Below, one piece after another: positions 35,694 to 47,666 of a stretch of DNA of 64,000 nt. Under the pieces are notes generated by a model. The model saw only the letters and a list, made by a program, of their open reading frames with translations. It ran no database searches and had not been told where the DNA came from. Source of the stretch: Primula veris (Eukaryota > Streptophyta > Magnoliopsida > Ericales > Primulaceae); the NCBI GenBank assembly GCA_963682055.1, contig OY821742.1, positions 26,383,060 through 26,447,059 on the forward strand, written 5' to 3'. Position numbers and translations under genes: made by a program. Positions within the stretch are counted from its first letter, which is position 1. Every line of letters starts with the position of its first letter.

Positions 35694-38600
35694 ATGACTA
35701 ATGAGGATCAAACACCCACCATTCCCTCGGGAGACGTGCAGGGCGCACTTGTGATTGGCAGTAGCCATAACAATGCGAGCGCTGCGAGTGGGGGGGCTCA
35801 GGCTCAGGCTCAGGCTGAGGCCGAAGCTGCTGCGGCAAAGGCTGCGGCCGATGCCGCTGTGGCAGAGGCCGATGCTATGGCTGCGGCTGCGGCCACAGCA
35901 CAGGCTGCTGCTAAGACTGCGGCCAAGGCAGCGCTTGTGGCTGCGGCCAGGGCACAGGGCAAGGCTCCGGCAACACCGTCTATGCCAATGTTGCCAACCT
36001 CTCATTTAGAGAAGCCGGAAAAGTTTAGGGGCAACAACTTCAAACGTTGGCAGCAAAAGATACTGTTTTACTTAACTGCCCTTAATCTGACCCGCTTTCT
36101 CAAGGAGACTGCACCCGTCCTAAGCGAGGACGATGAGGACATGCAGACGGTTTCGGCGGTGGAAGCATGGAAACACAGCGACTACCTATGCCGGAACTAC
36201 ATCCTGTGTGCTCTGGATGACACTCTCTTCAGTGTATTCGAGCTCAAGGCTTCTGCGAATGAGCTTTGGGAGTCTCTCGAAAGAAAGTACAAAGTGAATA
36301 ACGCTGGCGCAAAGAAATTTGTCGTCACGGACTTTCATGAGTACATGATGACTGATGGGAAGAGTGTCATCGAGCAGGTTGAGGAACTCCAACTCATATA
36401 CCATAGGCTTGAGGTTAAGGGGCTAGTTATCAGCGAACCTTTCCTAGTGGCATTAATGATTGAGAAACTGCCACCTTCTTGGAAAGAGTTTCAAAACTAC
36501 CTGAAACACAAGCGAAAGGCTATGACCTTGGAGGGACTCATTGAGAGGCTCAACATTGAGCAAAGCAACCGCCGATCCGGAAGGAAAGGCGGTGGCAGAG
36601 CAGGCAACGCGGTTGCCAAGGCCCATGTGGTTGAGGACGCTATGTCTAAGCGGAAACGCTTTAACAGCGGTGTCGGTGCTTCTCTCAATAAGAAATTCAT
36701 GGGAGATTGCTTTGTGTGCAACAAACCGGGCCATCGTTCCGCGGATTGTAAGATGCGCATCGACAAGCCCAAACCCCCCCCCCCCCCCCCCCCAAAGAGG
36801 AAGTTCCAAGGGAAAGGGAGGAAGAGGGCACCTGCTCAGGCAAATGTGGCTGAGGGAGGAGATGATGCTGGACAGGACTATATGCACCTGAGTGCTGTGG
36901 TCTCGGAAGTGAACCTGGTGGGGAGCAACCCAAAGGAATGGTGGCTAGACACAGGCGCCACCAATCACATCTGTGCCAACAAATGGATGTTCAAGACCTA
37001 TACGGCCATGGACAATGAGAGCTGCTTCATGGGGAACTCGGCTACTTCTAGGGTGGAAGGAAAAGGAACCGTGCTGCTGAAGATGACATCGGGAAAGGAG
37101 CTCACACTGAATGGCGTGCTCCATGTGCCGGAAATTCGCAAGAATCTGGTTTCCGGGTCTATTATGGTGAACAAAGGATTTAAACTTGTATTTGAATCTG
37201 GTAAAATTGTAATCACCTTAAATGGAATGTATATAGGCCATGGCTATATGACCAACGGCATGTTTAAATTAAATGTTGCTACTCCGGCTCCTAAAGCCGA
37301 GTCTGCTATTGTGGGTACTAAGGCTGAGGCCAGTACCAAGAATAATGTAACCGTTAATGTTGCCCAAGTGGCCAATAAAACTTCATTTGCTTATTCTTGC
37401 GATTCATTTAATTTATGGCATGGTAGATTAGGTCATGTGAATTCTAATTCTATGAAGAAATTAATATCACTGATTCTACTACCTAATTTTGTATTTGATA
37501 AACAACATAAATGTGAGGTTTGTGTTGAGGCAAAATTAACCAAGTCTTCGTATCAACATATTGAACGAAGTACTGAACCTCTCGGTCTAATACACACGGA
37601 TGTATGCGACTTAAAATTTATACAAACGCGAGGAGGGAAAAAGTATTTCATCACGTTTATAGATGACTGTACTAGATACTGCTATGTCTACTTAATGAGA
37701 AGTAAAGACGAAGCGGTAGAGAAATTCGCTCTTTATAAGACCGAAGTAGAAAATCAACTCAATAAAAAGATTAAAATGTTGAGGAGTGATAGAGGCGGTG
37801 AATATGAGGCACCGTTTATGCAGATATGCACAGAAAGTGGCATTATACATCAAACCACAGCCCCATACTCTCCGGAGCAGAATGGGGTTGCCGAGCGTAA
37901 GAATAGAACGCTCAAGGAAATGATGAATGCCATGTTAATAAGTTCTGGGTTACCCCAGAACATGTGGGGGGAAGCGCTGCTTTCCGCCAACTATGTATTG
38001 AACAAGCTACCGCATAAGAAGCGTGATAAACCACCTTATGAACTATGGAAAGGCCATCGGCCGAGCTATAAATTCTTAAGGGTTTGGGGTTGTCTAGCGA
38101 AGGTCCTTGTCTCACTTCTGAAAAGAACGACAATAAAGCGAAAGACGGTAGACTGTGTGTTCATATGATATGCACAAAACAGTAGTGCTTATCGTTTTCT
38201 CGTGCACAAGTCGGATAATCCCGATGTGCATGTAGATACTATCGTCGAAGCTCGAGAAGCTTCTTTCTTCGAGGAGATCTTTCCCCGCAAGTCTTCCATA
38301 ACTGTAGAGACTGAGGAGTCAAACAGTGAGGAAAATGTGGGGGCAAGTGAACCGTTGGAGGAAGAAGAAGAAGAGCCTCGACGTAGTAAAAGGGCTAGAA
38401 AGGAAACGTCTTTCGGTCCAGATTTTGTAACCTTCATGATAGAAGGCGAACCGGCGACATTCAAACAAGCAATGTCTTCCCCGGAAGCCCAATATTGGGA
38501 GGAGGCGATCAACAATGAGGTTGAATCAATATTACAAAATCACACTTGGGAACTAGTGGATTTACCACCCGGGTGTAAGCCACTAGGACACAAGTGGATC

Positions 38601-40215
38601 TTCAAGAGGGAGAGAAAGCTCGATGGAACGATCGAGAAATACAAGGCGAGGCTTGTAGTAAAAGGTTTTAGACAAACCGAAGGTGTCGACTATTTCGACA
38701 CCTATGCTCCTGTCTCCAGGAAGACGTCAATCCGGATAGTCATTGCTCTCGCAGCACTGTTCGATCTGGAAATACATCAAATGGATGTTAAAACGGCGTT
38801 CTTGAATGGTGAGCTGGAAGAGGAAATTTACATGGAACAACCGGAAGGGTTTGTGGTTCCAGGTAAAGCTCACAAGGTGTGTAAACTTGTGAAGTCCTTG
38901 TATGGACTCAAACAAGCACCGAAACAAGGACTTCGAATAAATGAATGTGACAAATGCGTTAGAGTGATGCTATCAAACGGTTTTCGAAACTTGTGAAGTC
39001 CTTGTATGGACTCAAACAAGCACCGAAAAAATGAGTCCTTATTTCGGTGCTTGTTAGAGTGATGCTATCAAACGGTTTTCGAATAAATGAATGTGACAAA
39101 TGCGTCTACGTAAAAGGTAATGAAAAAGACTACGTGGTAGTCTGCCTCTACGTAGATGACATGATTATAATAGGGAGTATTGATAACATCAACTCCACTA
39201 AGAAAATGTTGTCACAAAAATTCGAGATGAAAGACTTGGGTGTCGCTGATGTTGTACTTGGTATGAAAATTACCAAGACATCAGACGGATATGAGCTATC
39301 TCAAACTCACTATGTCAAGCAGATGCTTGACAAATTTGATAAAGATAGTAGAGCTACATCCAGAACTCCGATAGAGATCTCAACCACCCTGAAAAAGAAC
39401 TTTGGGGAGAGTGTGAGACAATTGGAATATTCTCGAATAATAGGCAGTCTGATGTACGTCATGAACTATGACCAGACATAGCTAACTCAGTGAGTAGACT
39501 GAGTAGGTACACCAGTAATCCCAATGAGAAACACTGGAAGGCCATCATGAGATTTCTTAGATACCTGAGATACACAGCCGACCGAGGGTTGCATTATACC
39601 AGATATCCAGCTGTACTGGAAGGGTATTCTGATGCGAACTGGATCTCGGATTCCAACAGTACACGATCCACTAGCGGATATGTGTTCGTGATGAGAAGAG
39701 CAGCTGTGTCATGGAGATCATCCAAGCAGACCTGCATAGCTAGATCAACTATGGAATCCGAGTTCATAGCGTTGGATCTAGCAACAGAAGAGGCTGACTG
39801 GCTGAGAAGCTTTCTGGAAGGAATTCCAATGTGGCCGAAACCTGTCCCAGCAATAAGCATGCACTGCGATATTCAGTCGGCTATTGGGCGGGCGCAGGAT
39901 CATATGTATAATGGAAAGTCCCGACATATTCGTCGGAGACATAAATCCGTAAGAGAATTGTTAGCTAACGGTGTGGTGTCATTAGATTTTGTGAGATCTA
40001 AAGACAATATAGCGGATCCATTTACAAAAGTCTTGACTCAGGTAGGAGTTGAAGTTTCATCGAGGGGAATGGGGTTGAAGCCCATCAAACTGGAAACCTC
40101 CTCAGAGACAACCCAACCCGAACTAGATTCTCCAGCGTCGGGTTCAATGGGAAAACCGAACTGTGGGGTGACCGAACAAAGCACTCGGGAACTTAAGTTT
40201 CCAACCCATTTCTAG
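35694..40215 (+). pseudogene. Copia gag-pol polyprotein, interrupted
   Basis: The polyprotein supplies particle protein and enzymes for retrotransposition. I start it at ATG 35694; the upstream in-frame TTG is part of the splice-like leader. Residues about 30-95 are an unusual alanine-rich, coiled-coil-like stretch. A UBN2-type gag domain follows (about 105-290), then the zinc knuckle CFVCNKPGHRSADC (about 339-352), a poly-Pro run from a C homopolymer, and protease WLDTGATNHIC (about 417). Next come the integrase zinc region WHGRLGHVNS (about 576) and integrase core (TFIDDCTRY, SPEQNGVAERKN). A TGA at 38166-38168 interrupts the frame, which continues in phase through the reverse transcriptase fingers (KARLVVKGF, MDVKTAFLNGELEEEIYM). 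Scrambled sequence at about 38925-39055 breaks it again. YVDD (39147-39164) follows, then a frameshift near 39470, then RNase H ([17 protein letters not shown]) to the stop at 40213-40215. Confidence 0.92.
38885..39083 (+). repeat. Local scramble inside reverse transcriptase
   Basis: Four short blocks are rearranged. The block starting ACTTGTGAAGTCCTTG occurs at about 38885 and again at about 38988. TAGAGTGATGCTATCAAACG occurs at about 38960 and 39055. The block with AATGAATGTGACAAATGCGT occurs at about 38940 and 39085. A short inverted copy of the CAAGCACCGAAACAAGGACT block sits at about 39033-39054. The result removes the normal residues between YGLKQAPKQ and the VMLSNGF segment. Confidence 0.9.
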
Positions 40216-40672
40216 GATGAAAGAGTGATAGACCTAGACCATCTTAAGGGTGAGCATGAGGCTCTTAATGAAAACAAGTATCTCGAAGGTCGAGAGGGGT
40301 GAGTCAGGACACCCTTGACTTGAAATCACCTATGACGAGTGTGTATGGCTGATACTATGTGATGAGCCATGGGCTAAATCACTAGAGCACTCGGTTGAAC
40401 TCTGCCAAGGCAGTCCATGGCCAAATATGGACAACAACCAAAGGGCTTAGTAAGTGGTGTAGAGAGGACACTGTGTGCGCATTACCCTGGTATGCACAAA
40501 CGCTAAAGGGTTCAAGGCTTAAAGGCTACCCAATAGTAGCATATCAGATTTTATGTCACTACGGCAGGTTCAAGGCGCGCGCTACTTGTCCTTATACAGT
40601 GAACTCTTGCGGTTCTCTCATACGCATTTAGGATCATTTTTATTTTCAGCCAATTGCATTCATGTGGGGGAT
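40216..40672 (+). other. Copia 3' untranslated region and polypurine tract
   Basis: Non-coding sequence between the RNase H stop and the 3' LTR. GTGGGGGAT (40664-40672) immediately precedes the LTR start TGTTGG and is the polypurine tract. No other structure was seen. Confidence 0.75.
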
Positions 40673-42159
40673 TGTTGGAAAAACATGTTAAATACATGGG
40701 TGTTTCCGAATGGTCGCTGGACCAACTTCGAGTCATTTTTAGATGTGACAGTGCTAAGTTGTTTATACCATACTCAACGTGGTTGAGTAGCCCGTGTGAC
40801 GAGCTTCGCAACGGTATATCGCATGACCTATTTGGAGAATGGGTGTGAATACAAATTGGCTTTAAAGTTGGGCTCTCGAAAGCTCAAATCTGGAAAAAAC
40901 GAAATGGTAATGGAAAACCATTTAGAATAATCCCATATTGGAAGATTGAGAGTCAATTTCACAATATAAATACAATACCTACCCATGTAGTTGTTAAACT
41001 AACAAAGCCCACATACCCATGAATGGGTTAGTGTGTACCACACACGCGCGCTCGCTCGTGTCTCGTGTCTCGTGTCGCGGGCGCGGGCTTGGTATTGGGA
41101 TTGGGATTGGGATTTGGATTTGGATTTGGGATTTGGGATATGGGGAATGTCTCAGGTCTTGGGTCTTGGGTCCAAACCCGAATAGAGAGTTTTGTATAAA
41201 ATACAAAAGCAGTCCCTAGAGTTTCCAGCAACAGAAACGCCAACAATAAATGAGAAATAAATTGCAGCAGTTTCAGGAATTAATTGAGCGGATTATGGGG
41301 GTGTAACTCCCAGAATTGATGACCAACATTTATGGCTGCGGTTTCATTAGAGGCTATAAAAGGCAGCCCTCCCCCTCATTTCAACACACCAGAATACACA
41401 CAACTCACAGCATAAGCATACATATAGAGAGAGAGAACCGCACCACCAACAGCTCGACCTGTGGTTCGGTGCCGGTTTCCATACGAGCCACTCAGTAACA
41501 AGAGTTGTACCTTGGGAACAAAGTCCCGAAACCAGAAACCTCTAAAGGTGGTTCGGAAAATATTGTTTAAGGGAAACTGCCCAGCAGTTGCCTCTCTTTT
41601 TTATTCTGTTCTTTCATTTCAGTACCTTTAAATTCTGTTCTTTCTTTTCAGTCTTTTACATTATGTAATTTACATTTCAGTACTGTTTACTTTCAGTCTT
41701 TCTTTTCTGTAATTTATTTTTCAATTCTGTAATTTCCAGTATTTACAAAACCAGTCCGGAAGTTTATTTTATTACAAAACCAGTCCGGCAGTTTGTTTTT
41801 TGTTAAAACCAGTCCGGCAGTTTGTTTTATTACAAAACCAGTCCGGCAGTTTGTTTTTGTTAAAACCAGTCCTGCAGTTTGTTTTATTACAAAACAGTCC
41901 GGCAGTTTGTTTATTTGTCAAAACCAGTCCGGCAGTTTGTTTTATTGCAAAACAGTCCGGCAGTTTGTTTTTTGTTAAAACAGTCCAGCAGTTTAATAGT
42001 TTGTATTAAATCTGTCTAGAATTTAAAATTGTGTTATTTTAATTCTATTGAGTCGGGAATTGTAATTTATATTTCAATTGTGAGAAATAAAATTGTTTAT
42101 TTCCATTGCAGTCCTTGTTCTTTATTTTATTGCTTTTCGATATAGTACCAAAACCAACA
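40673..42159 (+). repeat. 3' LTR of the 8-kb copia (1487 bp)
   Basis: Complete LTR from TGTTGG to CCAACA, with a TATA box at 41354-41363 and a nine-unit minisatellite at about 41745-41995. Its last roughly 200 bases have no counterpart in the 5' LTR. Confidence 0.92.
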
Positions 42160-42222
42160 GAAACTGCCTATCTTGTGGTAATCTTCATTTTCTGCTTCTA
42201 TTTGTCTTTTGCTTTGAAGGAG

Positions 42223-42474
42223 CTAGTATTTGTATTCTTCTTTCGTAAGGCAAAGATGACAGAGAAAAGAACTAGGGCTCTGTATGGGAATTAGGGGATG
42301 CATGTGACATTTATCTATGATTGTGCGCGATGTGGCAGCACACATCGTATCGACATCAAAATTACAAATGGAACAATGATAAACGAACCCCTCACATGTT
42401 TTATAGCACAAATTACAAAAGTAATTAACATAATTAGCAAGACGCGCTTTGAAAGAAGACAGAGGATGTTGCAT
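42223..42474 (-). pseudogene. DC1 (C1-like zinc) domain fragment
   Basis: DC1 domains are Cys/His zinc-binding modules found in large plant families and implicated in stress signalling. The 83-codon minus-strand frame has the DC1 signature in order: CNLCYKTCEGFVYHCSICNF, then DVDTMCA, then the start of a next module with HMHPLIP and FLCHLC. A full protein usually has several such modules over several hundred residues. Here only one and a half are present before a stop, and no flanking exon was found. It is on the opposite strand to the B3 exons and just right of the copia insertion. It is likely a gene relic, but an exon of a larger gene cannot be excluded. Confidence 0.65.
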
Positions 42475-42501
42475 GTCTTACTGGTAGGGAAATTTCATTA
42501 G

Positions 42502-43272
42502 CACAAATTAAGGCTTGAATCACAGTTTAAAGTGTTTTCTTTTTGGTTTATTAATTTAAATCTTCAAGCCTTGTTTGGTTATGGTTTTAAAACTCGGTTG
42601 TTCTTATATTTTTCCTTAAAAACTGTACGTCTTGAATTTGGTTGACCAGCTTATAAGCCGAGCTCGTGTAGTTCTATGGTCTAGAAAAGCTAAAACCTTA
42701 GCTAGCTTAACTTAGATTTTTTTTATTGATTTCTTTTAGAGCTTATGAGCTTAAAAGCTACAACAAGACAAGCCTATGACTCATTTGATTGATTACTGAA
42801 CAAAATTCTACTAAGCTATATGTGGTTTTCTTGCTGTGAAATAACTAAATTTGTAGAAAAATCAGCATAATTTGTAAAATCAAGCGATCCATTTTCTTAG
42901 CCTAAAGTGTGCAATAAAACATGTACAATTGAAACCCCCTTTCCTTGATAACTAATCCAAGAAATTATATATTGGTATAGAGTATACACTATTAAATAAA
43001 GAAAAATAGTCTGTATAAAAGAGGGTGAATCATAGTTGTTGGGAGGAGATACGAAATCGGCAAACGAAATATACACATGAATTAATAGCTAGCAGGAATT
43101 TTTGAAATGGGAAATAACCTTTTGTATCATGCATTCACCTCATAGTTATCGGGAAACTCGTTTCCCATTTTAAAAATTCCGTTTCCCATTTCAAAAATAC
43201 CATTTCCCGCACCTTATTATTTCATGGGATTTTTTTCATATTTTTTCCACCGTTGTAAAATTTAAAAGTTTG
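42502..43272. other. Non-coding AT-rich stretch with small inverted repeat
   Basis: No gene or transposon end was recognised. ATTTTTGAAATGGGAAA at 43098-43114 is the exact reverse complement of 43182-43198. A third, similar TTTCCCATTTTAAAAATTCC lies at 43161-43180, so the segment could fold into alternative hairpins. Confidence 0.5.
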
Positions 43273-43274
43273 TA

Positions 43275-43501
43275 CTCGCTCCATCCCAATTTATAACAAA
43301 CAATGAGGATACATAAAATTTTGCAATGCAAAATTGATACACTTAAATATGTCGAAATTGTAATTTTGAAAAGTGTAATTCATATAATTAATTATTGTCT
43401 AACTTTTCAAATTTACAATTTCGACATTTGTAAGTTTATCAATTTTCCATTGTAAAATTACACTTATCAACACTCATTGTATTAAATTGAGGCGGGGGAA
43501 G
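43275..43501. mobile_element. Stowaway-like MITE (227 bp)
   Basis: The left end CTCGCTCCATCCCAATTTAT and the right end (reverse complement CTTCCCCCGCCTCAATTTAA) form an imperfect terminal inverted repeat. They resemble the CTCCCTCC(G/A)T(C/T)CC ends of Tc1/mariner-type Stowaway elements. It is flanked by TA on both sides (43273-43274 and 43502-43503). The interior is a long inverted repeat containing AATTTCGACAT-type arms, so the element folds on itself. Confidence 0.75.
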
Positions 43502-43559
43502 TATTATACACGTGACAATGAAGAATTAGATAGTTGAAAGTTTATATAAGTAGGTCAAA

Positions 43560-44420
43560 CAAGCTTTACTTATATAAATAATTTCCGTTGAGACAGAAAG
43601 GGCAAGAGGGCCCAGAGAGAGATGGAAAAGGAGAGTGGAATCGAAGTGTGGGGAATGGAAGATGGTGACGTTTTGTGCTTATATTTTTCTCTATAAAATT
43701 TTTGATATCTACACGACTCAACCAATACGTATGTGGTCGAAACCAATTTTTACAAATAAAAAATTAATTTTTCCCGGCTAACATAAATTTCTGCTACAAG
43801 CTTTCATCATTTTACAAGTGGAAAGCAAAAGTTAAATAGCTGATGAGGGTCACTTGCAAAATTTGAAAGTTTAAATGGATCATTTTGAAGATGGTGACGT
43901 ATATAGTTATTGTAGCAATGCGAGTAGAGATCAAAAGAGGCTAATTGAGTTATATAAATTTCGTTGTGACGAAAAGGGCGCCACAGAGAGAGAGAGAAGG
44001 AGAGTGAAATCGAAAAGTAGAACCGCTGGTTGTTACGTTTATAGTTTGTATATAATAGAAAGATGTTGATGTTTAGTACATATATTTTTTTTATATATAA
44101 TTTTTGACATATACTATAAAATTCAATCAACGCGTATGCGATTGAAACCAATTTTACCAAAAAAAATCCCACGCTAACATAAATTTCGGCCTTAAAAAAC
44201 ATATTTAATTTAATGACTCATTTATATTAGACTCTACCTTGTAAGTTGTAGACAACGACAAAATACACATCTTAAATATAAAAAAAAATACAAACAAAGA
44301 TGAATGCGAATGGATGGTACAAAATTTTATCATTTTACAAGTGGAAAGCAAAAATTAAACACTTAATTAAGGGTCACTTGCAAAAATTGAAAGTTTACAA
44401 AGGACCATTTATAAAATGGG
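43560..44420. repeat. Diverged tandem duplication, about 400-bp units
   Basis: Unit 1 (about 43560-43890) and unit 2 (about 43945-44420) share, in order, AGAGAGAGA with GGAGAGTG(A/G)AATCGAA, GTATGNGNTNGAAACCAATTTT, GCTAACATAAATTTC, TTTTACAAGTGGAAAGCAAAA and GGGTCACTTGCAAAA. No coding region is supported. The minus-strand 131-codon frame across it is low-complexity and lacks any domain. Confidence 0.75.
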
Positions 44421-44640
44421 TAATTTACTATTATTCACATTTTTGATAATTTATCCAAAAAAAGTCACACATCAATATTTATATCCCCAATAAGTCACAC
44501 ATCAATGTGCCTTTGGATGTTTGCATATTTTGATGAATTTTTAACCTTGGAATTGAATTCTTGGAAATTGAAATACGGTGATTTCCTATAAAAGAATTGA
44601 TAAACCTATTCACCCCCTCTATCTTTCTCTCCATTTGGAC

Positions 44641-47431
44641 CAACACATTTAGTTTGATTTTTTTATATGTGAATATACTGAGCAAGATAATCACATAAAT
44701 ATCGACAGTAATGAGTTTTTATATTCCATTTAAATATGTTTATTTGTGTAACCATATATGCACCTAAATTTCTCCCTATTTATTTATCTAGCTTGGTTCT
44801 TGATATGAATGAGCCATTACAAGATCACGTCATACAGATTCTAATATAGAGGGAAAAGAAAGATTAGAGAGGAGAGAAATCATTGTAATAACATTTATAT
44901 ATAAATATATATATTTGAGTGTGCACAATCTAAATTTGTTCTTTCTTTCAATCACATCGATAGAAAAATTTGATCAGTTTTTGATATTAGACTTGTCAAT
45001 CGTACGACTTATGTACAACTTTAAGTATATTATACTTGTTTGGATCTTTGATCCATTGTCTCATTGTTCGAGACGTTTTGGGTAACTCTGTCCATTAAGT
45101 AAGAGGAGATATGCGAGTTGCTCTACCCAGAAAAATGACTGTTCGTAGCAAGTAGTTATGTCCATAAGGAGGAAATTTGTAAAGGCTAGTTCTGGATATT
45201 CATAGTTTGAATAATCAGGTTTTAAAAAGAAAAAAATTGTTTTTAGTTAGTTAATTTGAATCATTTGAATCAATTATTAACTACTTCATGAACTGTTATT
45301 ATTATTAAAGTATTATAATTATTTCCAATTTCGAGATAAGTATCTGACCACAAAGTGTCAACACATGATATATACTTTGTTTTTTGGTAAGAAACAATCA
45401 AAGAGTAGCTGGTTTTTTTCTTATTATTATGCTTTATAATCGGCCTATTTTTCCCAAATAACATGGTAACAAGTTAATATTTTCTTAATATGCTGGAGAC
45501 CGCTAATCATTCTTATCCTCCAATCAGACAAAACATTAACCTTATTACCCTTTTCTTTATTTTACCTATAAAAAGTACTCTTTATCCAAATATCCAATGC
45601 CCACAATAACTCTCTAATATTTTTACTCCCTCCCTCCTTCTACACATTATCAAGCCGTCTCGCTAGTAAGTTTCTTATTGAGTATTCTCTGAGAAATTAT
45701 GGTTTATTAGTTTTTTGTTGACATAGAAGCATCAATGTTTTTTTTGGAAATTAATTAAGAGAAGTATAAATGTTAACGGCTCAATTAATTCCCGAAGGCT
45801 ACAACAAGGTCAACTATAGAAAGTGTTTTCGCATTGATTGAGTCGTTGCCTTTTATATGAACATTGATGCTTCTATGTCAACAAAAAACTAAGAAACCAT
45901 AGTTTATCACAAACTACTCAATAATAAACTTACTACTGAGACGGCTTGATAACCTTTAGAAACAGAGAGAGAGTAAAAGTATTAGAGAGATATTGTGGGC
46001 ATTGAATATTTAGACAAATGGTACTTTCTATAGGAAAAATAAAGAAAAAGGTAAAAAGGTTAGTGTTTTGTCTGATCAGAGGATAAGAATGGACTCGATT
46101 TGTAGCATATTAACAAAATATTAACTTGTTAGTATGTTATTTACCAAAAATATGCCGATTATAATGCATAATAAGAAGAAGAAAATCAGCGCCTCTTTTA
46201 TTCTTTCTTACCTAAAAAATAAAGTATACATCTTATTTAGAGTTTGTGGTCACATACTAACCTCGAAATTGGAAATAATTAGAACACTTTAATAATAATA
46301 ACACTGCATGGATTAGTTAATAATTGATTCTAATGAACTAATTAAAAACAATTAATATTTTTTTTCTTTTTAAAACCTGATTCTTCAAACCATGAATCTC
46401 CTTCTTATGACTAGATCTACCATTTACAAATATCCTATTTATGGGCAGAGCTACCCACTACAAAAACTCTTCATTCGGTGCAAATCAACTCGCAGATCCG
46501 CTCTTACTTAATGGGTAGAGTTACCCAAAAACGCCTTGAACAATAAGACAATGGATCAATGATCCAAACAAGTATAATATGCTTAATGTTGTACACAAGT
46601 CTAGCAAGTTAAAAACACTCATTACTTTTAACTTGCTAGACTTCATTGCAACATTTTTAAAATCGATTGACCTTAGTTTTCTCTTAAAAAAACTCGAACA
46701 TAATGTGTTTTTAATATAAAATATTAAATATTCATTATTTTGTTTTACAAAATAAAAATTGCTACATTACTATATTATTTATTACAACAACATAATTATT
46801 AACACTTGATTGACCTAATATATCTAATATATCTAATTTCTTAAATATGTTTTCTCATGGTTCAATAATTTCTTTTATTAGAAAAATTAAGACACGGGTA
46901 TTTAGAATTTTATCAACAAACAGTATATTTTTATTGATGTTTTGTGGTTTTACTCATGAGTAATTATACAAAATATAAAAAAATAATACATCACGTATTT
47001 ATATAGCTTGGTACGCTTTGATAAAAAAAATTACTTACGACTCGCCCTCCTACTCAAAATCTTGGATTCGTCACTGATTGCGCACAATATATATATATAT
47101 ATATATATATAACGTTATTACAATGATTTCTCTCCTCTCTGATCTTTCTTTTCTTTCAATATTATAATATGTATGATTTGGTCTTGTAATGGCTCATTGA
47201 TATAGGGAACCAAGCTAAAAATAATTAAAGAGATAAATGTAAGTGCATATACGGTTACGCAAAAAAAAATATTTAGATAAAAGATAAGAACTCGTTTTTT
47301 TCTCTCTCTATATATATAATATATATCTATCTATCTCTATTTTAAAGATAAGAACTCGTTATTGTCGATATATATGTGATTATCTTGCTCAGCCTATTCA
47401 CATATAAAAATCATCAAATTAAATGTTAAAC
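44641..47431. repeat. Long imperfect palindrome
   Basis: The left arm 44641-45740 is the reverse complement of the right arm 45860-47431, around a 119-bp unpaired centre (45741-45859). Innermost pairs are TTGACATAGAAGCATCAATG on the left and its complement on the right. The right arm has about 475 extra bases (roughly 46612-47085) absent on the left. The arms are visibly diverged, so it is not a cloning artefact of one hairpin. No coding capacity was found. The outer part of the right arm is duplicated at 1-915. Confidence 0.9.
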
Positions 47432-47666
47432 AAATTAATGCTAAACTAGAAAATGTTGACTAACAATTACTCACTGTTTGAACCACGGGACAAATTTGTT
47501 TTCAATGGATTTTTCAAACTAACAACATTTGTGGGAAAGTCATTTGCGTACATCTAGTCCTCAAAAATGCTATAAATAAAATACATTCTATACTAGTGGC
47601 TGAAATATAAAAATATTCTATAAATTCAATTAAGTAATTACCAACAACAATCACCTTGTGTATTTT
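46537..47666. repeat. Segmental duplication copy 2, palindrome-arm part
   Basis: Matches 1-1168 almost base for base. The junction on its left (46536) lies inside the palindrome, so the true left limit of the duplication is set by where the window begins, not by biology. Confidence 0.9.

Larger units (their letters stand above)
34130..42159 (+). mobile_element. Ty1/copia element, 8030 bp, nearly complete
   Basis: It starts TGTTGG and ends CCAACA, flanked by a perfect GAAAC target-site duplication (34125-34129 and 42160-42164). The order is 5' LTR, gag, protease, integrase, reverse transcriptase, RNase H, polypurine tract, 3' LTR, which is the copia order. The LTRs are closely similar up to 35371. 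After that the 5' side carries unrelated sequence and lacks both the LTR's 3' end and any primer-binding site. Coding is interrupted by one nonsense codon, one local rearrangement and one frameshift, so it is defective, though less decayed than the copia elements at 1665 and 13673. Confidence 0.93.

Noticed and set aside
43807..44202. 131-codon minus-strand open frame
   Set aside because: Low-complexity, AT-rich, spans the diverged tandem repeat and has no recognisable domain or homologous frame in the other unit.
45625..45655. CTCCCTCCCTCC inside the palindrome as a Stowaway terminus
   Set aside because: No matching terminal inverted repeat or TA duplication is found at a suitable distance, and the opposite palindrome arm has AGAGAGAG-type sequence instead.
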